A stretch of DNA of 64,000 nt, from positions 6,431,623-6,495,622 of the forward strand of contig CP128386.1 in the NCBI GenBank assembly GCA_030345135.1. Reading direction: 5' to 3'. Below, in pieces: positions 42,908 through 53,212 of the stretch (position 1 is its first letter; the number at the start of each line of letters is the position of its first letter). Below the pieces are notes generated by a model. That model searched no databases. It worked only from the letters and a program-made list of their open reading frames with translations, and was not told the origin of the DNA. Source of the DNA: Chitinophagaceae bacterium DXS (GTDB taxonomy: Bacteria > Bacteroidota > Bacteroidia > Chitinophagales > Chitinophagaceae). The position numbers and the translations under genes were made by a program.

Positions 42908-45900
42908 ATGAAACGAGTGTCCTTATTTCTGTACTGTATGATTGCTGTACAGGTATTGTTTGCCCAAACGGGAATACTTAATCCTGCTGATCCGATTGTT
43001 GAGTATGATCCGGCTCATCCGCCTGCAATTCCTCCAAGCGGAACAATGGCAAAGTGGGTAAAAACTACCACAGTTAGCTGGAATACATCATCTTTCAAAT
43101 GCTATTTTTACAAAGGCGTTGCCTTCCGTTTAAAATTTCCAAAGACATATTCCACCGTTGCCGATGGAAAGAAATATCCGGTATTTGTATTCTTTCATGG
43201 CGTTGGTGAATTAGGAACTATTTACAATAACGATTATCAGCTTTACCACGGCGGCCAGATCTTTATGAATGCGGTTGATAATGGTAAGTTTGATGGGTTT
43301 CTATTATATCCTCAAACACAAAATGAAACATGGACATTTGAACTGGGTGTAGTTAATGAGATCATTCAAAATTACCTGGTTCCGCAAGTGAAGGCTGATC
43401 CATTCCGCATAAGCGTTGATGGCTTATCAGCCGGTGGCAAGGCGTCCTGGAAAATGCTTACTGCTTACACAAAAACTGTTGCGGCATGTTTGCCTATCAG
43501 TGCAGCCCTTTCTCAAACAGATATCAAAAATAACGCGAGCAAATTTAAGTTTACGCCAACCTGGCAATTTCAGGGAGAGATTGACGACGACCCGAAGCTG
43601 GCAACTACAAACGCAGAAGCACAGTCCATCCTTGATTCTGGTGGAAATTTTAAGCTGTCGGTTTACATCGGTGTAGGTCACAATGCGTGGTATAAAGCAT
43701 GGGCGGAGCCTGACTTTTGTCCTTTTATGTTGAGGGCTTATAAATCCAATCCCTGGGCGGTAGGCGGAAGAACCGAGTTCTGCCAGTCTGATGCGATTAA
43801 TGTAACCATCGGCGTTACGCCGGGTTTTAATAAATATGAATGGACAAAAAATGACGTAGCTATACCTAATGCTACTTCCAATACAATTCAGGCCACATCC
43901 GTCGGAACATATAAGTGCAGAATACTAAGCGGAAGTACATGGTCCGATTGGTCCCGCATACCGCTTGTGATTAAATATAAAACGGCTACTACGCCACCTG
44001 TCATAAAATTGGCGCCAAATACCAGCGGTGTATTGCCTGTTTTGGATGGAAGCGCAGGCGTGATGCTTCAAACAGACCCAAACTATGCTACTTATGCATG
44101 GCAAAAAAATGGCACAGGTACAGTGCTTTCAACAACTAACCAATATACCGCAACAACCCCCGGAAATTATACGGTTACGGTTACTGAGCAGTTTGGCTGC
44201 GGAACCGGTAAGTCTGCACCATTTAATGTAATTGACGGCACCGCTCCCAATGCCCCTGATGCACCTACAAATGTTGTAGCAACAGGATTAAGTACTACAT
44301 CAATCAAACTTACATGGAATCAGACATCCAATCCTGCATATAACGAAACAGGATTCGAAATTTACCAGGCAACCAAGTCGAGTGGGCCTTACAGTTTAAT
44401 AAAGCTTACAGCTTCAAACGCTGCAAACTATACCGTCAATTCTTTAAATGCAGGAACTGCGTATTATTACATTTTAAGAGCGATTAACACCAATTCAGCT
44501 GCGCCGCCCACAAATCCTGTCATGGGTAAAACAGTGCGTGACTCAATTGCTCCTACTGCTCCGTCAAACTTAAGAGTAACTTCTTTCTCCCAAACACAAG
44601 TAAGTCTTGCATGGTCCAAGTCAACAGATGATATAGGCGTAACCCGTTACGATATATATGTTAACGGAGTAAAATCATATGCTACAACAGATACCACATT
44701 TTCAATCTTTTCACTTACTGCAGGAAATGTTTACAACTTTATCGTTAAGGCTGTTGACCAGGCCGGGAATGTATCATTACCCAGCAACCAGGCGACCGCC
44801 ATTACTTATTTGCGTGGGTTAACCTATAAGTACTATGAAGGATCATGGAGTAATTTGCCAGATTTTAAGGCGCTTACATTTAATAAAACGGGTGTAGTTA
44901 AAAATATAGATATTAGTCCCAGGGCAGTATCCACCAACTTCGGATTTTTATTCGAGGGTTTCTTAAAGATCCCGGTTAATGGATCATACACCTTCCGCCT
45001 GAATTCTGATGATGGCAGTAACTTTTATTTTAACCAGGCGTACAGCACCAAGAACAAACCATTAATTAATAACGACGGAGTGCACAATATTACCCTCAAT
45101 AAGGATACTACTGTTACATTAACAGCGGGCATTTATCCTGTTGCAATTGCCTACTTCCAGAAAAGCGGTTCGTTCGGTTGCAAATTATCATGGAAAATGG
45201 CTCAAACAAACGGGGCCTTTACAATTATACCTGACAGCGCTTATACAGATGGATATGTTGTAAATGGTAATCCGCCGGTGGCGCCGTCGGACCTGACAGC
45301 AATAGGGGTACTTTCAAATGAAATTGACCTTAAGTGGACAGATAACAGCAATAATGAGCAGGCATTCGAAATATGGCGCTCTACATCTCCTGACGGAACC
45401 TTTGCCAAAGTAGGCCAGGCACCTGCAAATGCAACAAGCTATGCCGATACTGCAGGCTTAAAAGTGTCTACAACTTATTATTACCGGGTAAAAGCGATAG
45501 GGGCGTTTGGTGAATCTGTATTTAATGACGATGCCACTTCTTCGCTGAAATATGCTTATTATGAAGGCTCGTTTACATCCTTGCCAAACTTCTCGGTACT
45601 TACGCCAATCAAGACGGGATCTATAGGCACTTTCGACCTTTCCTTTAAACAGTCAAATGTAAACTATGCTGCAAAATTTGACGGCGTGATTGATATTCCT
45701 ACAGCGGGATCGTACACTTTCTATCTCTCAAGTGATGATGGATCTAAGTTATACCTCGATGACATTAACAATGGTGTGGTTGTGGATAATGATGGAATTC
45801 ATGATGCAAGCGTAGAAAAGTCAGGAACAAAAACACTTACTGCGGGAATTCACAAGATAAGGGTTACTTATTTTGAAGCTGCTTCGCCGGACGTGTTACT

Positions 45901-47695
45901 TGTTTCTTACCAGGGTCCGGGAATTAGCAAACAGGCAATTCCTGCAAGCGTGCTCCGGGCAGACCCGGTTAGCGCAACAACAACAGCAGAAAACGTACGG
46001 ACAATTGATGTGAATTTTACTACGACCAGTAGTACAACACCTGCGCCTTGGAATAACCTGAAAGGTATCACTGCTGCCGGTAGTGTGTTTTCTAATCTGA
46101 AAGACGAATTGGGAGCAAGCAGCGGAGTTAACCTGAAACTTGTTGAAAAGTGGACCGGCACCCTTACCTTGGGAGCTGTTGCAAGTGGCAAAGGTATTTA
46201 TCCGGATGAGGTTATTAAATCTTTCTACTATGATTCCACATCACAGCCAAAGCATGTACAGTTAACGGGCCTGTCTTCATCCAAAAAATATGATCTGATA
46301 TTCTTTATTAGCAGGGCTGGAAATGCTACATCAACAGACAACAGAATAACCACTTTTACGGTTAGAGGAACTACTGTTAAGCTGAGTGGATCTCCGTCAA
46401 ATATTTCGAATACTGTTCAGATCAATAACATTTCTCCGGACAGTAACGGTGTAATAGAGATAACAGCCTTGAAAGATCCTGGCTCAATGTACACCCAGAT
46501 CAATGCTATGGTCATAAAAGTGCATGGCAACGATGGTACATTGTATGCTCCGTCGAACCTAACCGCAACAAGCATAGCAAAAGATAAAATAAAACTTGAC
46601 TGGCAGATAACAGCGTTGGATACTACCAATTTTGAAATATGGAGATCCACTTCTTCAGCTGGAACATACACGAAGATTGCGACGGTAGCGCCATTTACGA
46701 CTACGTTTACAGATGCCGGGTTGGCTGTAAACAGCGTGTTCTTCTACAAGGTTAGAGCGGCTAAAAACGGACTGTTCTCGCCATTCAGCAACTTTGCCGG
46801 AGCAGCTACGGTTGCATACCAGGTTAACATCAACTTTAATGATGGTTCTGCAAGCAGCCCCGCACAACCGGGATGGAATAATACCAATCAGCCTCCTGAG
46901 CCAGGTCAAAGCTTAAATAACCTGATGGATGAACAAGGGGCCAATACCGGCATATCAATGGTCATTGTTGATAATTTTAGTGGCGGTAATGCTTTTGGCG
47001 CAGTAACCGGTAATAATTCGGGTATATATCCGGATAATGTAATGAAGAGCTTCTATTACCTTGACTTTACCGATACTGCCGTGTTTAAATTCACCAAGCT
47101 AAACCAGAGCATGATCTATAATCTGGTATTCTTTGCAAGTACAACATTCGATCCGAACACGCAAACCGCTTACAAGGTGGGTAACCAGACAGTTTTCGCT
47201 CCCGCATGGCAAAATACAAGCGTTACGCAGCAAATCAACAATGTGCAGCCTAACTCGTCAGGTGAAATATCTGTAACAGTTTATTCCACAACGGGATACG
47301 GATATTTGAATGCGATGACTTTACAGGCTGTTCCGTCAGTTGCTGCAGGCAACAGGCTTGCCAGGAAGTTAACAAGAGGTAACAATTCGGTTGAGGCCCT
47401 GGGAACAAATAACCTGGTTCCTTTAACTGAATCTCAGGTGAGCGTTTATCCAAATCCGTTCATAAATGACGTAAATCTTCGCCTGAGCATCCAAAAACCG
47501 GTTGCTGAGCTAACGGTTCAGGTAACTGATATGAATGGAAATATCATACACACCCAGAAGTTCAGCAATGTACCCGCAGGTGTTTGGAAACAATCCCTGG
47601 GATTGAAAGGTCGCAAATTAAGCAGTGGCATGTATATGGTTAGAATTAGCGACGGTACTTCCGCTAAGCCGGTTGTTCTAAAGATTGTAAAATAA
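42908..47695 (+). CDS. T9SS-secreted multidomain esterase with Ig-like, FN3 and PA14 modules
   Basis: 1595 residues: a signal peptide (1-20); an alpha/beta hydrolase domain (about 45-285) with G-L-S-A-G nucleophile elbow (VDGLSAGGKASW), a candidate Asp in QGEIDDDPK and a His in GVGHNAWYKAW. Then Ig-like segments (about 290-440), two FN3 domains (about 450-635), a PA14 domain (about 635-790, FRLNSDDGSNFYFN), FN3, a second PA14 (about 890-1020, FYLSSDDGSKLYLDD), and a ~150-aa unnamed module present twice (about 1034-1204 and 1305-1474) separated by FN3. A T9SS type A sorting domain (about 1520-1595, VYPNPFINDVNL, ending VLKIVK) closes it. Extracellular polysaccharide-ester or polyester degradation is likely, with PA14 for glycan binding; the substrate is not known. 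Confidence 0.88.
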   Translation: MKRVSLFLYCMIAVQVLFAQTGILNPADPIVEYDPAHPPAIPPSGTMAKWVKTTTVSWNTSSFKCYFYKGVAFRLKFPKTYSTVADGKKYPVFVFFHGVGELGTIYNNDYQLYHGGQIFMNAVDNGKFDGFLLYPQTQNETWTFELGVVNEIIQNYLVPQVKADPFRISVDGLSAGGKASWKMLTAYTKTVAACLPISAALSQTDIKNNASKFKFTPTWQFQGEIDDDPKLATTNAEAQSILDSGGNFKLSVYIGVGHNAWYKAWAEPDFCPFMLRAYKSNPWAVGGRTEFCQSDAINVTIGVTPGFNKYEWTKNDVAIPNATSNTIQATSVGTYKCRILSGSTWSDWSRIPLVIKYKTATTPPVIKLAPNTSGVLPVLDGSAGVMLQTDPNYATYAWQKNGTGTVLSTTNQYTATTPGNYTVTVTEQFGCGTGKSAPFNVIDGTAPNAPDAPTNVVATGLSTTSIKLTWNQTSNPAYNETGFEIYQATKSSGPYSLIKLTASNAANYTVNSLNAGTAYYYILRAINTNSAAPPTNPVMGKTVRDSIAPTAPSNLRVTSFSQTQVSLAWSKSTDDIGVTRYDIYVNGVKSYATTDTTFSIFSLTAGNVYNFIVKAVDQAGNVSLPSNQATAITYLRGLTYKYYEGSWSNLPDFKALTFNKTGVVKNIDISPRAVSTNFGFLFEGFLKIPVNGSYTFRLNSDDGSNFYFNQAYSTKNKPLINNDGVHNITLNKDTTVTLTAGIYPVAIAYFQKSGSFGCKLSWKMAQTNGAFTIIPDSAYTDGYVVNGNPPVAPSDLTAIGVLSNEIDLKWTDNSNNEQAFEIWRSTSPDGTFAKVGQAPANATSYADTAGLKVSTTYYYRVKAIGAFGESVFNDDATSSLKYAYYEGSFTSLPNFSVLTPIKTGSIGTFDLSFKQSNVNYAAKFDGVIDIPTAGSYTFYLSSDDGSKLYLDDINNGVVVDNDGIHDASVEKSGTKTLTAGIHKIRVTYFEAASPDVLLVSYQGPGISKQAIPASVLRADPVSATTTAENVRTIDVNFTTTSSTTPAPWNNLKGITAAGSVFSNLKDELGASSGVNLKLVEKWTGTLTLGAVASGKGIYPDEVIKSFYYDSTSQPKHVQLTGLSSSKKYDLIFFISRAGNATSTDNRITTFTVRGTTVKLSGSPSNISNTVQINNISPDSNGVIEITALKDPGSMYTQINAMVIKVHGNDGTLYAPSNLTATSIAKDKIKLDWQITALDTTNFEIWRSTSSAGTYTKIATVAPFTTTFTDAGLAVNSVFFYKVRAAKNGLFSPFSNFAGAATVAYQVNINFNDGSASSPAQPGWNNTNQPPEPGQSLNNLMDEQGANTGISMVIVDNFSGGNAFGAVTGNNSGIYPDNVMKSFYYLDFTDTAVFKFTKLNQSMIYNLVFFASTTFDPNTQTAYKVGNQTVFAPAWQNTSVTQQINNVQPNSSGEISVTVYSTTGYGYLNAMTLQAVPSVAAGNRLARKLTRGNNSVEALGTNNLVPLTESQVSVYPNPFINDVNLRLSIQKPVAELTVQVTDMNGNIIHTQKFSNVPAGVWKQSLGLKGRKLSSGMYMVRISDGTSAKPVVLKIVK

Positions 47696-47716
47696 CCTAT
47701 TAAGCAAGGGTCGCAT

Positions 47717-47749
47717 AAAGCCGGGATCGTAATTGGTCCCGGCTTTTTT
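47717..47749 (+). terminator. Rho-independent terminator after the 1595-aa gene
   Basis: AAAGCCGGGA (47717-47726) pairs with TCCCGGCTTT (47737-47746), followed by TTT; a 10-bp perfect stem with a 10-nt loop. Confidence 0.92.
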
Positions 47750-47845
47750 AATAAAAGTTGCAGGCATTTGTTTTTTGCATTAAAAAACAGCGTCTAATAT
47801 TACCGCAAGATTGTTACATTCGGGTTTGCTTAAAACAATCTGACT

Positions 47846-48958
47846 ATGAGTCTTCCCGGACAGCGATTTTTAGCCCTGGACGTTTTCAGAGGCATGACTA
47901 TTTGCCTGATGATCATTGTAAACACCCCTGGTAACGAAGCTACTACATATGCACCTCTTCTACATGCATCATGGCATGGCTTTACACCAACAGATCTGGT
48001 ATTTCCGTCTTTTATGTTTGCCGTGGGTAATGCATTGAGCTTTGTTATGCGCAAATGGGAGTTTATGAGTACCTCAAAAGTTGTAGGGAAGATCCTCAAG
48101 CGTTCCGCGCTTATTTTTCTGTTAGGTTTTTTAATGTACTGGTTCCCCTTCTTCAAGTATAATGAGCAGCACCAGCTAGTACTGTCACCTTTTAGCGAAA
48201 CCAGGGTATTTGGCGTGCTTCAGCGCATTGCGATAGCTTACATGCTGGCGGCATTGATGCTGTACTTTTTTAAAACAAGAGCCACTGTAATAATTACTGC
48301 TATTATTTTACTCCTGTACAAGCCTGTACTTATGATGTTTGGCGATCTTACCTTAACGGGGAACGCCGTATTAAAGCTGGATACCTGGCTGCTGGGGGTA
48401 AAGCATCTTTACATGGGTGAAGGCTTGCCGTTTGATCCCGAAGGGTTACTGAGCACTCTTCCTTCGATAGGCAACGTTGTTGCCGGATTTGTAGCCGGAA
48501 AATACATTCAGGAACGCGGAAAGACTTATGAGGGCCTGGCTAAGCTGATGATAGCCGGATTTGGTCTGTTTATCGTCGCCTACTGGTGGAATCTGGGATT
48601 TCCCATCAACAAAAAGCTATGGACCAGCACTTTCGTTTTGCATACAGTGGGGCTGGACTGCATGATTTTGGCCTGCATTATCTATGTTGTTGATTTTCTT
48701 GGCAGAACGAAAGGAACATACTTTTTCCAGGTTTTTGGAAAAAATCCTTTGTTCATCTATCTGCTGAGCGAGATCGGCGTAATTATACTCTGGATGATTC
48801 CTGTAAATGGTGTTCCATTGTTCCAGTGGTTATATAAAAATATTTTCGAATATGCGGGCGCTTACTTTGGCTCCTTCCTCTTTGCAGTTTCCTGGATGTT
48901 ATTCTGCTGGCTGGTCGGTTTAATACTTGATAAGAGAAAGATTTATGTAAGAGTTTAA
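47846..48958 (+). CDS. HGSNAT-like membrane acyltransferase (DUF5009 type)
   Basis: 370 residues with about ten transmembrane helices. The N-terminus QRFLALDVFRGMTICLMIIVN and the loop HASWHGFTPTDLVFPSFMF are typical of bacterial NagX/DUF5009 proteins related to human heparan-alpha-glucosaminide N-acetyltransferase. The His of the HASWHG loop matches the acyl-carrying or catalytic histidine region of that family. They are thought to move acetyl groups across the membrane onto amino sugars. No sugar-metabolism genes adjoin it, so the acceptor is unknown. It begins after a strong terminator and seems monocistronic. Confidence 0.85.
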   Translation: MSLPGQRFLALDVFRGMTICLMIIVNTPGNEATTYAPLLHASWHGFTPTDLVFPSFMFAVGNALSFVMRKWEFMSTSKVVGKILKRSALIFLLGFLMYWFPFFKYNEQHQLVLSPFSETRVFGVLQRIAIAYMLAALMLYFFKTRATVIITAIILLLYKPVLMMFGDLTLTGNAVLKLDTWLLGVKHLYMGEGLPFDPEGLLSTLPSIGNVVAGFVAGKYIQERGKTYEGLAKLMIAGFGLFIVAYWWNLGFPINKKLWTSTFVLHTVGLDCMILACIIYVVDFLGRTKGTYFFQVFGKNPLFIYLLSEIGVIILWMIPVNGVPLFQWLYKNIFEYAGAYFGSFLFAVSWMLFCWLVGLILDKRKIYVRV

Positions 48959-49024
48959 TATATAACGCTTTAATTAAATGTTGCGCCAATTTCGTCCATA
49001 ACATAATATTCATTCGCGTTTTTA

Positions 49025-49054
49025 TTGCGCACCCGTTGCAAATGCGTACTTTTG
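49025..49054 (+). promoter_or_regulatory. typA promoter (TTG / TACTTTTG)
   Basis: TTG at 49025-49027, a 19-bp spacer, and TACTTTTG at 49047-49054, both perfect for Bacteroidota. Predicted leader about 33 nt. This is one of the clearest promoters in the window. Confidence 0.75.
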
Positions 49055-49091
49055 CGGCTTATCAACAGCTCCAGGCTGTAAGCTAAATTTT

Positions 49092-50903
49092 ATGAATATT
49101 CGCAACATAGCAATTATTGCACACGTTGACCATGGAAAAACCACACTGGTCGACCGTATTTTGCAGGCAACAAAAGTCTTCAGAGATAACCAGGAAACAG
49201 GTGAGTTAATAATGGATAATAACGACCTGGAGAGAGAACGCGGTATCACCATATTTTCAAAAAATGCAGCAGTTGAATATAACGGTGTGAAAATTAACGT
49301 AATTGACACTCCGGGCCACGCCGATTTTGGTGGAGAGGTGGAAAGGGTGCTGAAAATGGCTGATGGCGTTATTCTTTTGGTAGATGCTTTTGAAGGTCCA
49401 ATGCCCCAAACGCGTTTTGTGCTTCAAAAAGCGCTTCATCTTAACCTGAAGCCAATAGTAGTTATCAATAAGGTAGATAAACCAAACTGCCGTCCTGATG
49501 AAGTGCACGATGCGGTATTTGAGCTTTTCTTTAACCTCGATGCAACTGAAGAACAACTGAACTTCCCTACCTACTACGGTAGCGGTAAGAACGGCTGGTT
49601 TAATGACAGTCTTACTCCAACTGAAGATATTCTTCCCCTGATGGACGGTATATTGAAATATGTGCCGTCGCCGGTTGTAACAGAAGGTAACCTGCAGTTG
49701 CAGATCACCTCATTGGATTACTCTTCTTTCCTTGGCCGTATAGCCATCGGAAAAGTAACAAGAGGCACCATTAAAGAAAATATGCCTATCTCCCTGATGC
49801 AGACAGACGGTTCTATTAAGAAATCAAGGGTAAGAGAGCTGTACGTTTTTGAAGGAATGGGCAAAAAGAAAGTATCTGAAGTTGTTGCCGGAGATCTTTG
49901 TGCAGTTGTAGGTCTGGAAGATTTCAACATTGGTGATACAATCGCCGATTTTGAAAATCCTGAGGCGCTGCCTGTAATAAGTGTGGATGAACCAACCATG
50001 AATATGATGTTCAGCATCAACAACTCTCCTTTCTTTGGTAAGGACGGTAAATTCGTTACATCCCGTCACCTGCGCGACAGGCTGATGAAGGAAACGGAGA
50101 AAAACCTGGCTTTGCGTGTTGTTGATACTGATAGTGCAGATAGTTTCCTTGTTTATGGACGTGGCATTCTTCATTTAGGTGTATTGATCGAAACCATGCG
50201 TCGTGAAGGATACGAATTAACCGTAGGACAACCCCAGGTTATTGTGAAAGAAATTAACGGAGTTAAATCTGAACCATACGAAACACTGGTTGTAGATGTT
50301 CCGCAGGAATACGCAAGTAAAGTAATTGACCTGGTTACCAGACGTAAAGGTGAAATGCACGTGATGGAAACAAAAGGTGAAATGCAGCACCTGGAGTTTG
50401 AAATCCCTTCACGCGGTTTGATAGGCATGCGTACGCAAATGCTTACCCAAACAGCAGGTGAAGCAGTAATGGCGCACCGCTTTTTAGATTATAAACCATG
50501 GAAAGGCCCGATTCCGGGAAGAAACAACGGTGTATTGATCGTTAAAGAAGCCGGTACGACGACAGGTTACTCTTTGGATAAATTACAGGATAGAGGATTC
50601 TTCTTTGTAGATCCGGGAGAAGAAGTTTACAAGGGAATGATCATTGGTGAAAACAACAAACCGGGCGACCTGGTGGTTAATCCGAATGAAGGAAAAAAAT
50701 TAACCAACATGCGTGCGAGCGGTAGTGATGCTGCAACAAGCATTGCACCAAAAACACTGATGACGCTGGAAGAATGTATGGAGTATATTCAGTTTGATGA
50801 GTGTATTGAGGTTACTCCGAACTTTATCCGTATGCGTAAAACAATTCTTGATGAGGAAGAACGCAAGCGCCAGCAAAAACGTTTGAGTGCTGAGGCTGTA
50901 TAA
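49092..50903 (+). CDS. typA: Translational GTPase TypA/BipA
   Basis: 603 residues, the expected length. G1 AHVDHGKTT (9-17), G2 region ERERGITI (about 49-56), G3 DTPGHADFG (about 74-82), G4 NKVD (about 127-130), then the EF-G-like domain 2, domains III and V, and the TypA-specific C-terminal domain with MRASGSDAA and LTLEECMEYI. A ribosome-associated GTPase needed for ribosome assembly and stress growth. It is monocistronic with its own promoter and terminator. Confidence 0.97.
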   Translation: MNIRNIAIIAHVDHGKTTLVDRILQATKVFRDNQETGELIMDNNDLERERGITIFSKNAAVEYNGVKINVIDTPGHADFGGEVERVLKMADGVILLVDAFEGPMPQTRFVLQKALHLNLKPIVVINKVDKPNCRPDEVHDAVFELFFNLDATEEQLNFPTYYGSGKNGWFNDSLTPTEDILPLMDGILKYVPSPVVTEGNLQLQITSLDYSSFLGRIAIGKVTRGTIKENMPISLMQTDGSIKKSRVRELYVFEGMGKKKVSEVVAGDLCAVVGLEDFNIGDTIADFENPEALPVISVDEPTMNMMFSINNSPFFGKDGKFVTSRHLRDRLMKETEKNLALRVVDTDSADSFLVYGRGILHLGVLIETMRREGYELTVGQPQVIVKEINGVKSEPYETLVVDVPQEYASKVIDLVTRRKGEMHVMETKGEMQHLEFEIPSRGLIGMRTQMLTQTAGEAVMAHRFLDYKPWKGPIPGRNNGVLIVKEAGTTTGYSLDKLQDRGFFFVDPGEEVYKGMIIGENNKPGDLVVNPNEGKKLTNMRASGSDAATSIAPKTLMTLEECMEYIQFDECIEVTPNFIRMRKTILDEEERKRQQKRLSAEAV

Positions 50904-50921
50904 AAGCCCCTTACAATATGC

Positions 50922-50953
50922 AAAAAGGCGCAACTAAATGTTGCGCTTTTTTT
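50922..50953 (+). terminator. typA terminator
   Basis: GCGCAAC (50928-50934) and GTTGCGC (50940-50946), with a 5-nt loop, flanked by AAAAAGG and TTTTTTT. Confidence 0.95.
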
Positions 50954-51147
50954 ATAAAAGATATCGCCGTTAAATTTTGTTTTAAAAAAGTAGCACTTTC
51001 CGGTAACGAATTGCATTATATTTTGTTATTTTATTTGTGTATATTTTCTTGCTTTTGTGAATCATGATCCGAACCTTATGGTAACTAGCTCAACCAGCAT
51101 GTTAGGCGAAGCTTATAATGCAGTTAAACTAACCTTTAGAATTTTAT

Positions 51148-53073
51148 ATGCCAATAGAACCATTTGTGAGATTATTTATTCCTAACCTTTTGAAGCGCTT
51201 CTGTTTGATCGTTATCCTGTTGGGCTCCGGGCTGTTTTCTTTTTGTCAGTCAAGTGAAATAAATAGAATAAAAGAACAACTGCCATTAATAGAGGATAGC
51301 ACCAGATATGCAGACGCCATCAACCGGCTTTCAACAATCTATTATATTACCAATCTCGACAGTTGCTACTATCTGGCCTCCGATGCTTACCGGCTATCAC
51401 TGAAGCTGAAATACAAAAAGGGAATGGCGGATGCCATGAATAACCTTGGCATTTATTATTCTCTTAGAACAAATACTTACCTGGCTACAAAATACTACAA
51501 CCAGTCGCTTCAGATTTATAAACAGCTCAACGACCAGGAAAACATTGCCCAGCTTACACTAAATATTGGTTTGGAATTTTACTCAAGGGGTAAAACTGAT
51601 GTTGCCGAGGAATACATGTGCCAGGCATTTGATATGGGCAGCCGCCTTAAAAACGATTCCATACAATCTATAATTATTGCCAACCTGCTTTATTACAGCA
51701 AAGGACTCTCAAAAGATTCCATAAAAACATTGATGAGCCAGGGCAAGGCTATCGCCACCAAATACAACGACAAGCGTGTGCTTGTGGAATACGCGATGAT
51801 CCGATCGATGTATCTCCTGAATGAAGGAAGGAATGATTCTGCCGTGGATGTATTGAAATCCGTAGAGAAGGAAAGCATAGAAGAGCGATATAATTTCGAG
51901 CTTGTTGGCATTTACACGCTATTGGGACAAGCGTTAGCTGGAAAGAATCCCGAAAAATCTGTCGATTACTATAAATCTGCACTTACAATTGCCCGCGATA
52001 ACGATTTTATTGATTTGTACCTGACCAGCGCGGAAACCTTGTATAAAATTTACACGCAAAATGAGGATTACCATGCTGCAGGCACTTATGCAGAAATAAT
52101 TGCAAGTGCACTTAAAGAATACCGGCGCATGGTTGAGCAGAGCAGTGTAACGTATTTTGAATATGCAGATACTAAGCAACAGTTAGAAGCACAAAAAAAA
52201 GAAAGCCGTTACCGTGGGGTAGCAAACATATTGTTGTCAATCTTTATTGCAGCGGTAATCGTGTTGCTCGCTATATTATACAGGTCTTACCAAACCAACA
52301 AAAGATTTACGGTTGCATTAAAATCATTAAACAATCGCATCTACCGTAAAAACAGGCAACTGGAAGAAAACAACAGGTTTAAAGACAGGCTTATTTCCCT
52401 GCTTGCGCATGACTTCAGGCAGCCGTTTGTTTCCCTTACAAGCCTGATTACCGTACTACGTGACCATGAAGCGTTAACCAAGCAGGAAATGGAAAAAGTG
52501 CTTGAGTCTATCGAAAATTCATCGCGGTCGTCCGTAGAAATATTTGAGAATATCCTGTCCTGGATTAAGAAGCAGCTTTCTGGTTTTGTTTATGATCCTG
52601 TTGAACTAAATCTGAAGGACATGATTGATGAGGCCACTACGCCCTTTGACATGTTGATGAAAGAAAAAAATGTAGTACTGATAAACAACATAAATCACAA
52701 TACTGTTGCGTTTGCAGATAAAGAGATGCTGCAGTTCATCAACAGGAACCTCATTCACAATGCCATAAAATTCTCTAAACCGGATAGCGAAATTCATGTC
52801 AATGCTACGAGGAATGAAAAAGAACTTATCGTGTCCATAAGAGATTTCGGTGCCGGAATGACGAAAGAGAAATTGGATAGCCTCTTTAATTTCTTCACTA
52901 CAAAAACTTATAGCAACAATACCGAAAAGGGCGCCGGTGTTGCATTGATCATCTGTAAAGACTTCCTGGACAAAATGCAGGGCAGCATGTGGGCACAAAG
53001 CGAACTGGGTAAAGGCAGTACCTTCTATTTTTCATTTCCCGTTAAAGTAAACAAGCATGCAGTGGTCCAGTAA
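51148..53073 (+). CDS. TPR-containing sensor histidine kinase
   Basis: 641 residues: a signal or first helix (about 16-33), TPR-like helical repeats through about residue 330 (for example AMNNLGIYYSLRTNTYLATKYY), a transmembrane helix (about 358-379), a coiled linker, HisKA with phospho-acceptor H421 in LLAHDFRQPF, and HATPase_c with N box NRNLIHNAIKFS (532-543), G1 DFGAGM (566-571) and G2 GAGVAL (595-600). The topology places the TPR part in the periplasm and the kinase in the cytoplasm. No response regulator or LytTR partner lies nearby, so the output is unknown. The ligand is also unknown. Confidence 0.92.
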   Translation: MPIEPFVRLFIPNLLKRFCLIVILLGSGLFSFCQSSEINRIKEQLPLIEDSTRYADAINRLSTIYYITNLDSCYYLASDAYRLSLKLKYKKGMADAMNNLGIYYSLRTNTYLATKYYNQSLQIYKQLNDQENIAQLTLNIGLEFYSRGKTDVAEEYMCQAFDMGSRLKNDSIQSIIIANLLYYSKGLSKDSIKTLMSQGKAIATKYNDKRVLVEYAMIRSMYLLNEGRNDSAVDVLKSVEKESIEERYNFELVGIYTLLGQALAGKNPEKSVDYYKSALTIARDNDFIDLYLTSAETLYKIYTQNEDYHAAGTYAEIIASALKEYRRMVEQSSVTYFEYADTKQQLEAQKKESRYRGVANILLSIFIAAVIVLLAILYRSYQTNKRFTVALKSLNNRIYRKNRQLEENNRFKDRLISLLAHDFRQPFVSLTSLITVLRDHEALTKQEMEKVLESIENSSRSSVEIFENILSWIKKQLSGFVYDPVELNLKDMIDEATTPFDMLMKEKNVVLINNINHNTVAFADKEMLQFINRNLIHNAIKFSKPDSEIHVNATRNEKELIVSIRDFGAGMTKEKLDSLFNFFTTKTYSNNTEKGAGVALIICKDFLDKMQGSMWAQSELGKGSTFYFSFPVKVNKHAVVQ

Positions 53074-53136
53074 GGCTAACTGGTCGTGTATTCAACTCAT
53101 CGATATTTCTTCGAACCTTCATCACGCGCTATTTTG

Positions 53137-53144
53137 TATCTTTG
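53137..53144 (+). promoter_or_regulatory. -7 box TATCTTTG of the small CxxC protein gene
   Basis: A perfect TAnnTTTG match about 70 bp before the start codon; no clear -33 TTG at 19-21 bp. Confidence 0.5.
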
Positions 53145-53212
53145 CAACCTGTTGGCCGCGGCAGTGGCAGTGTACCGGCAATATTGCCTTATTAACCGGG
53201 ATTTAATAAAAT

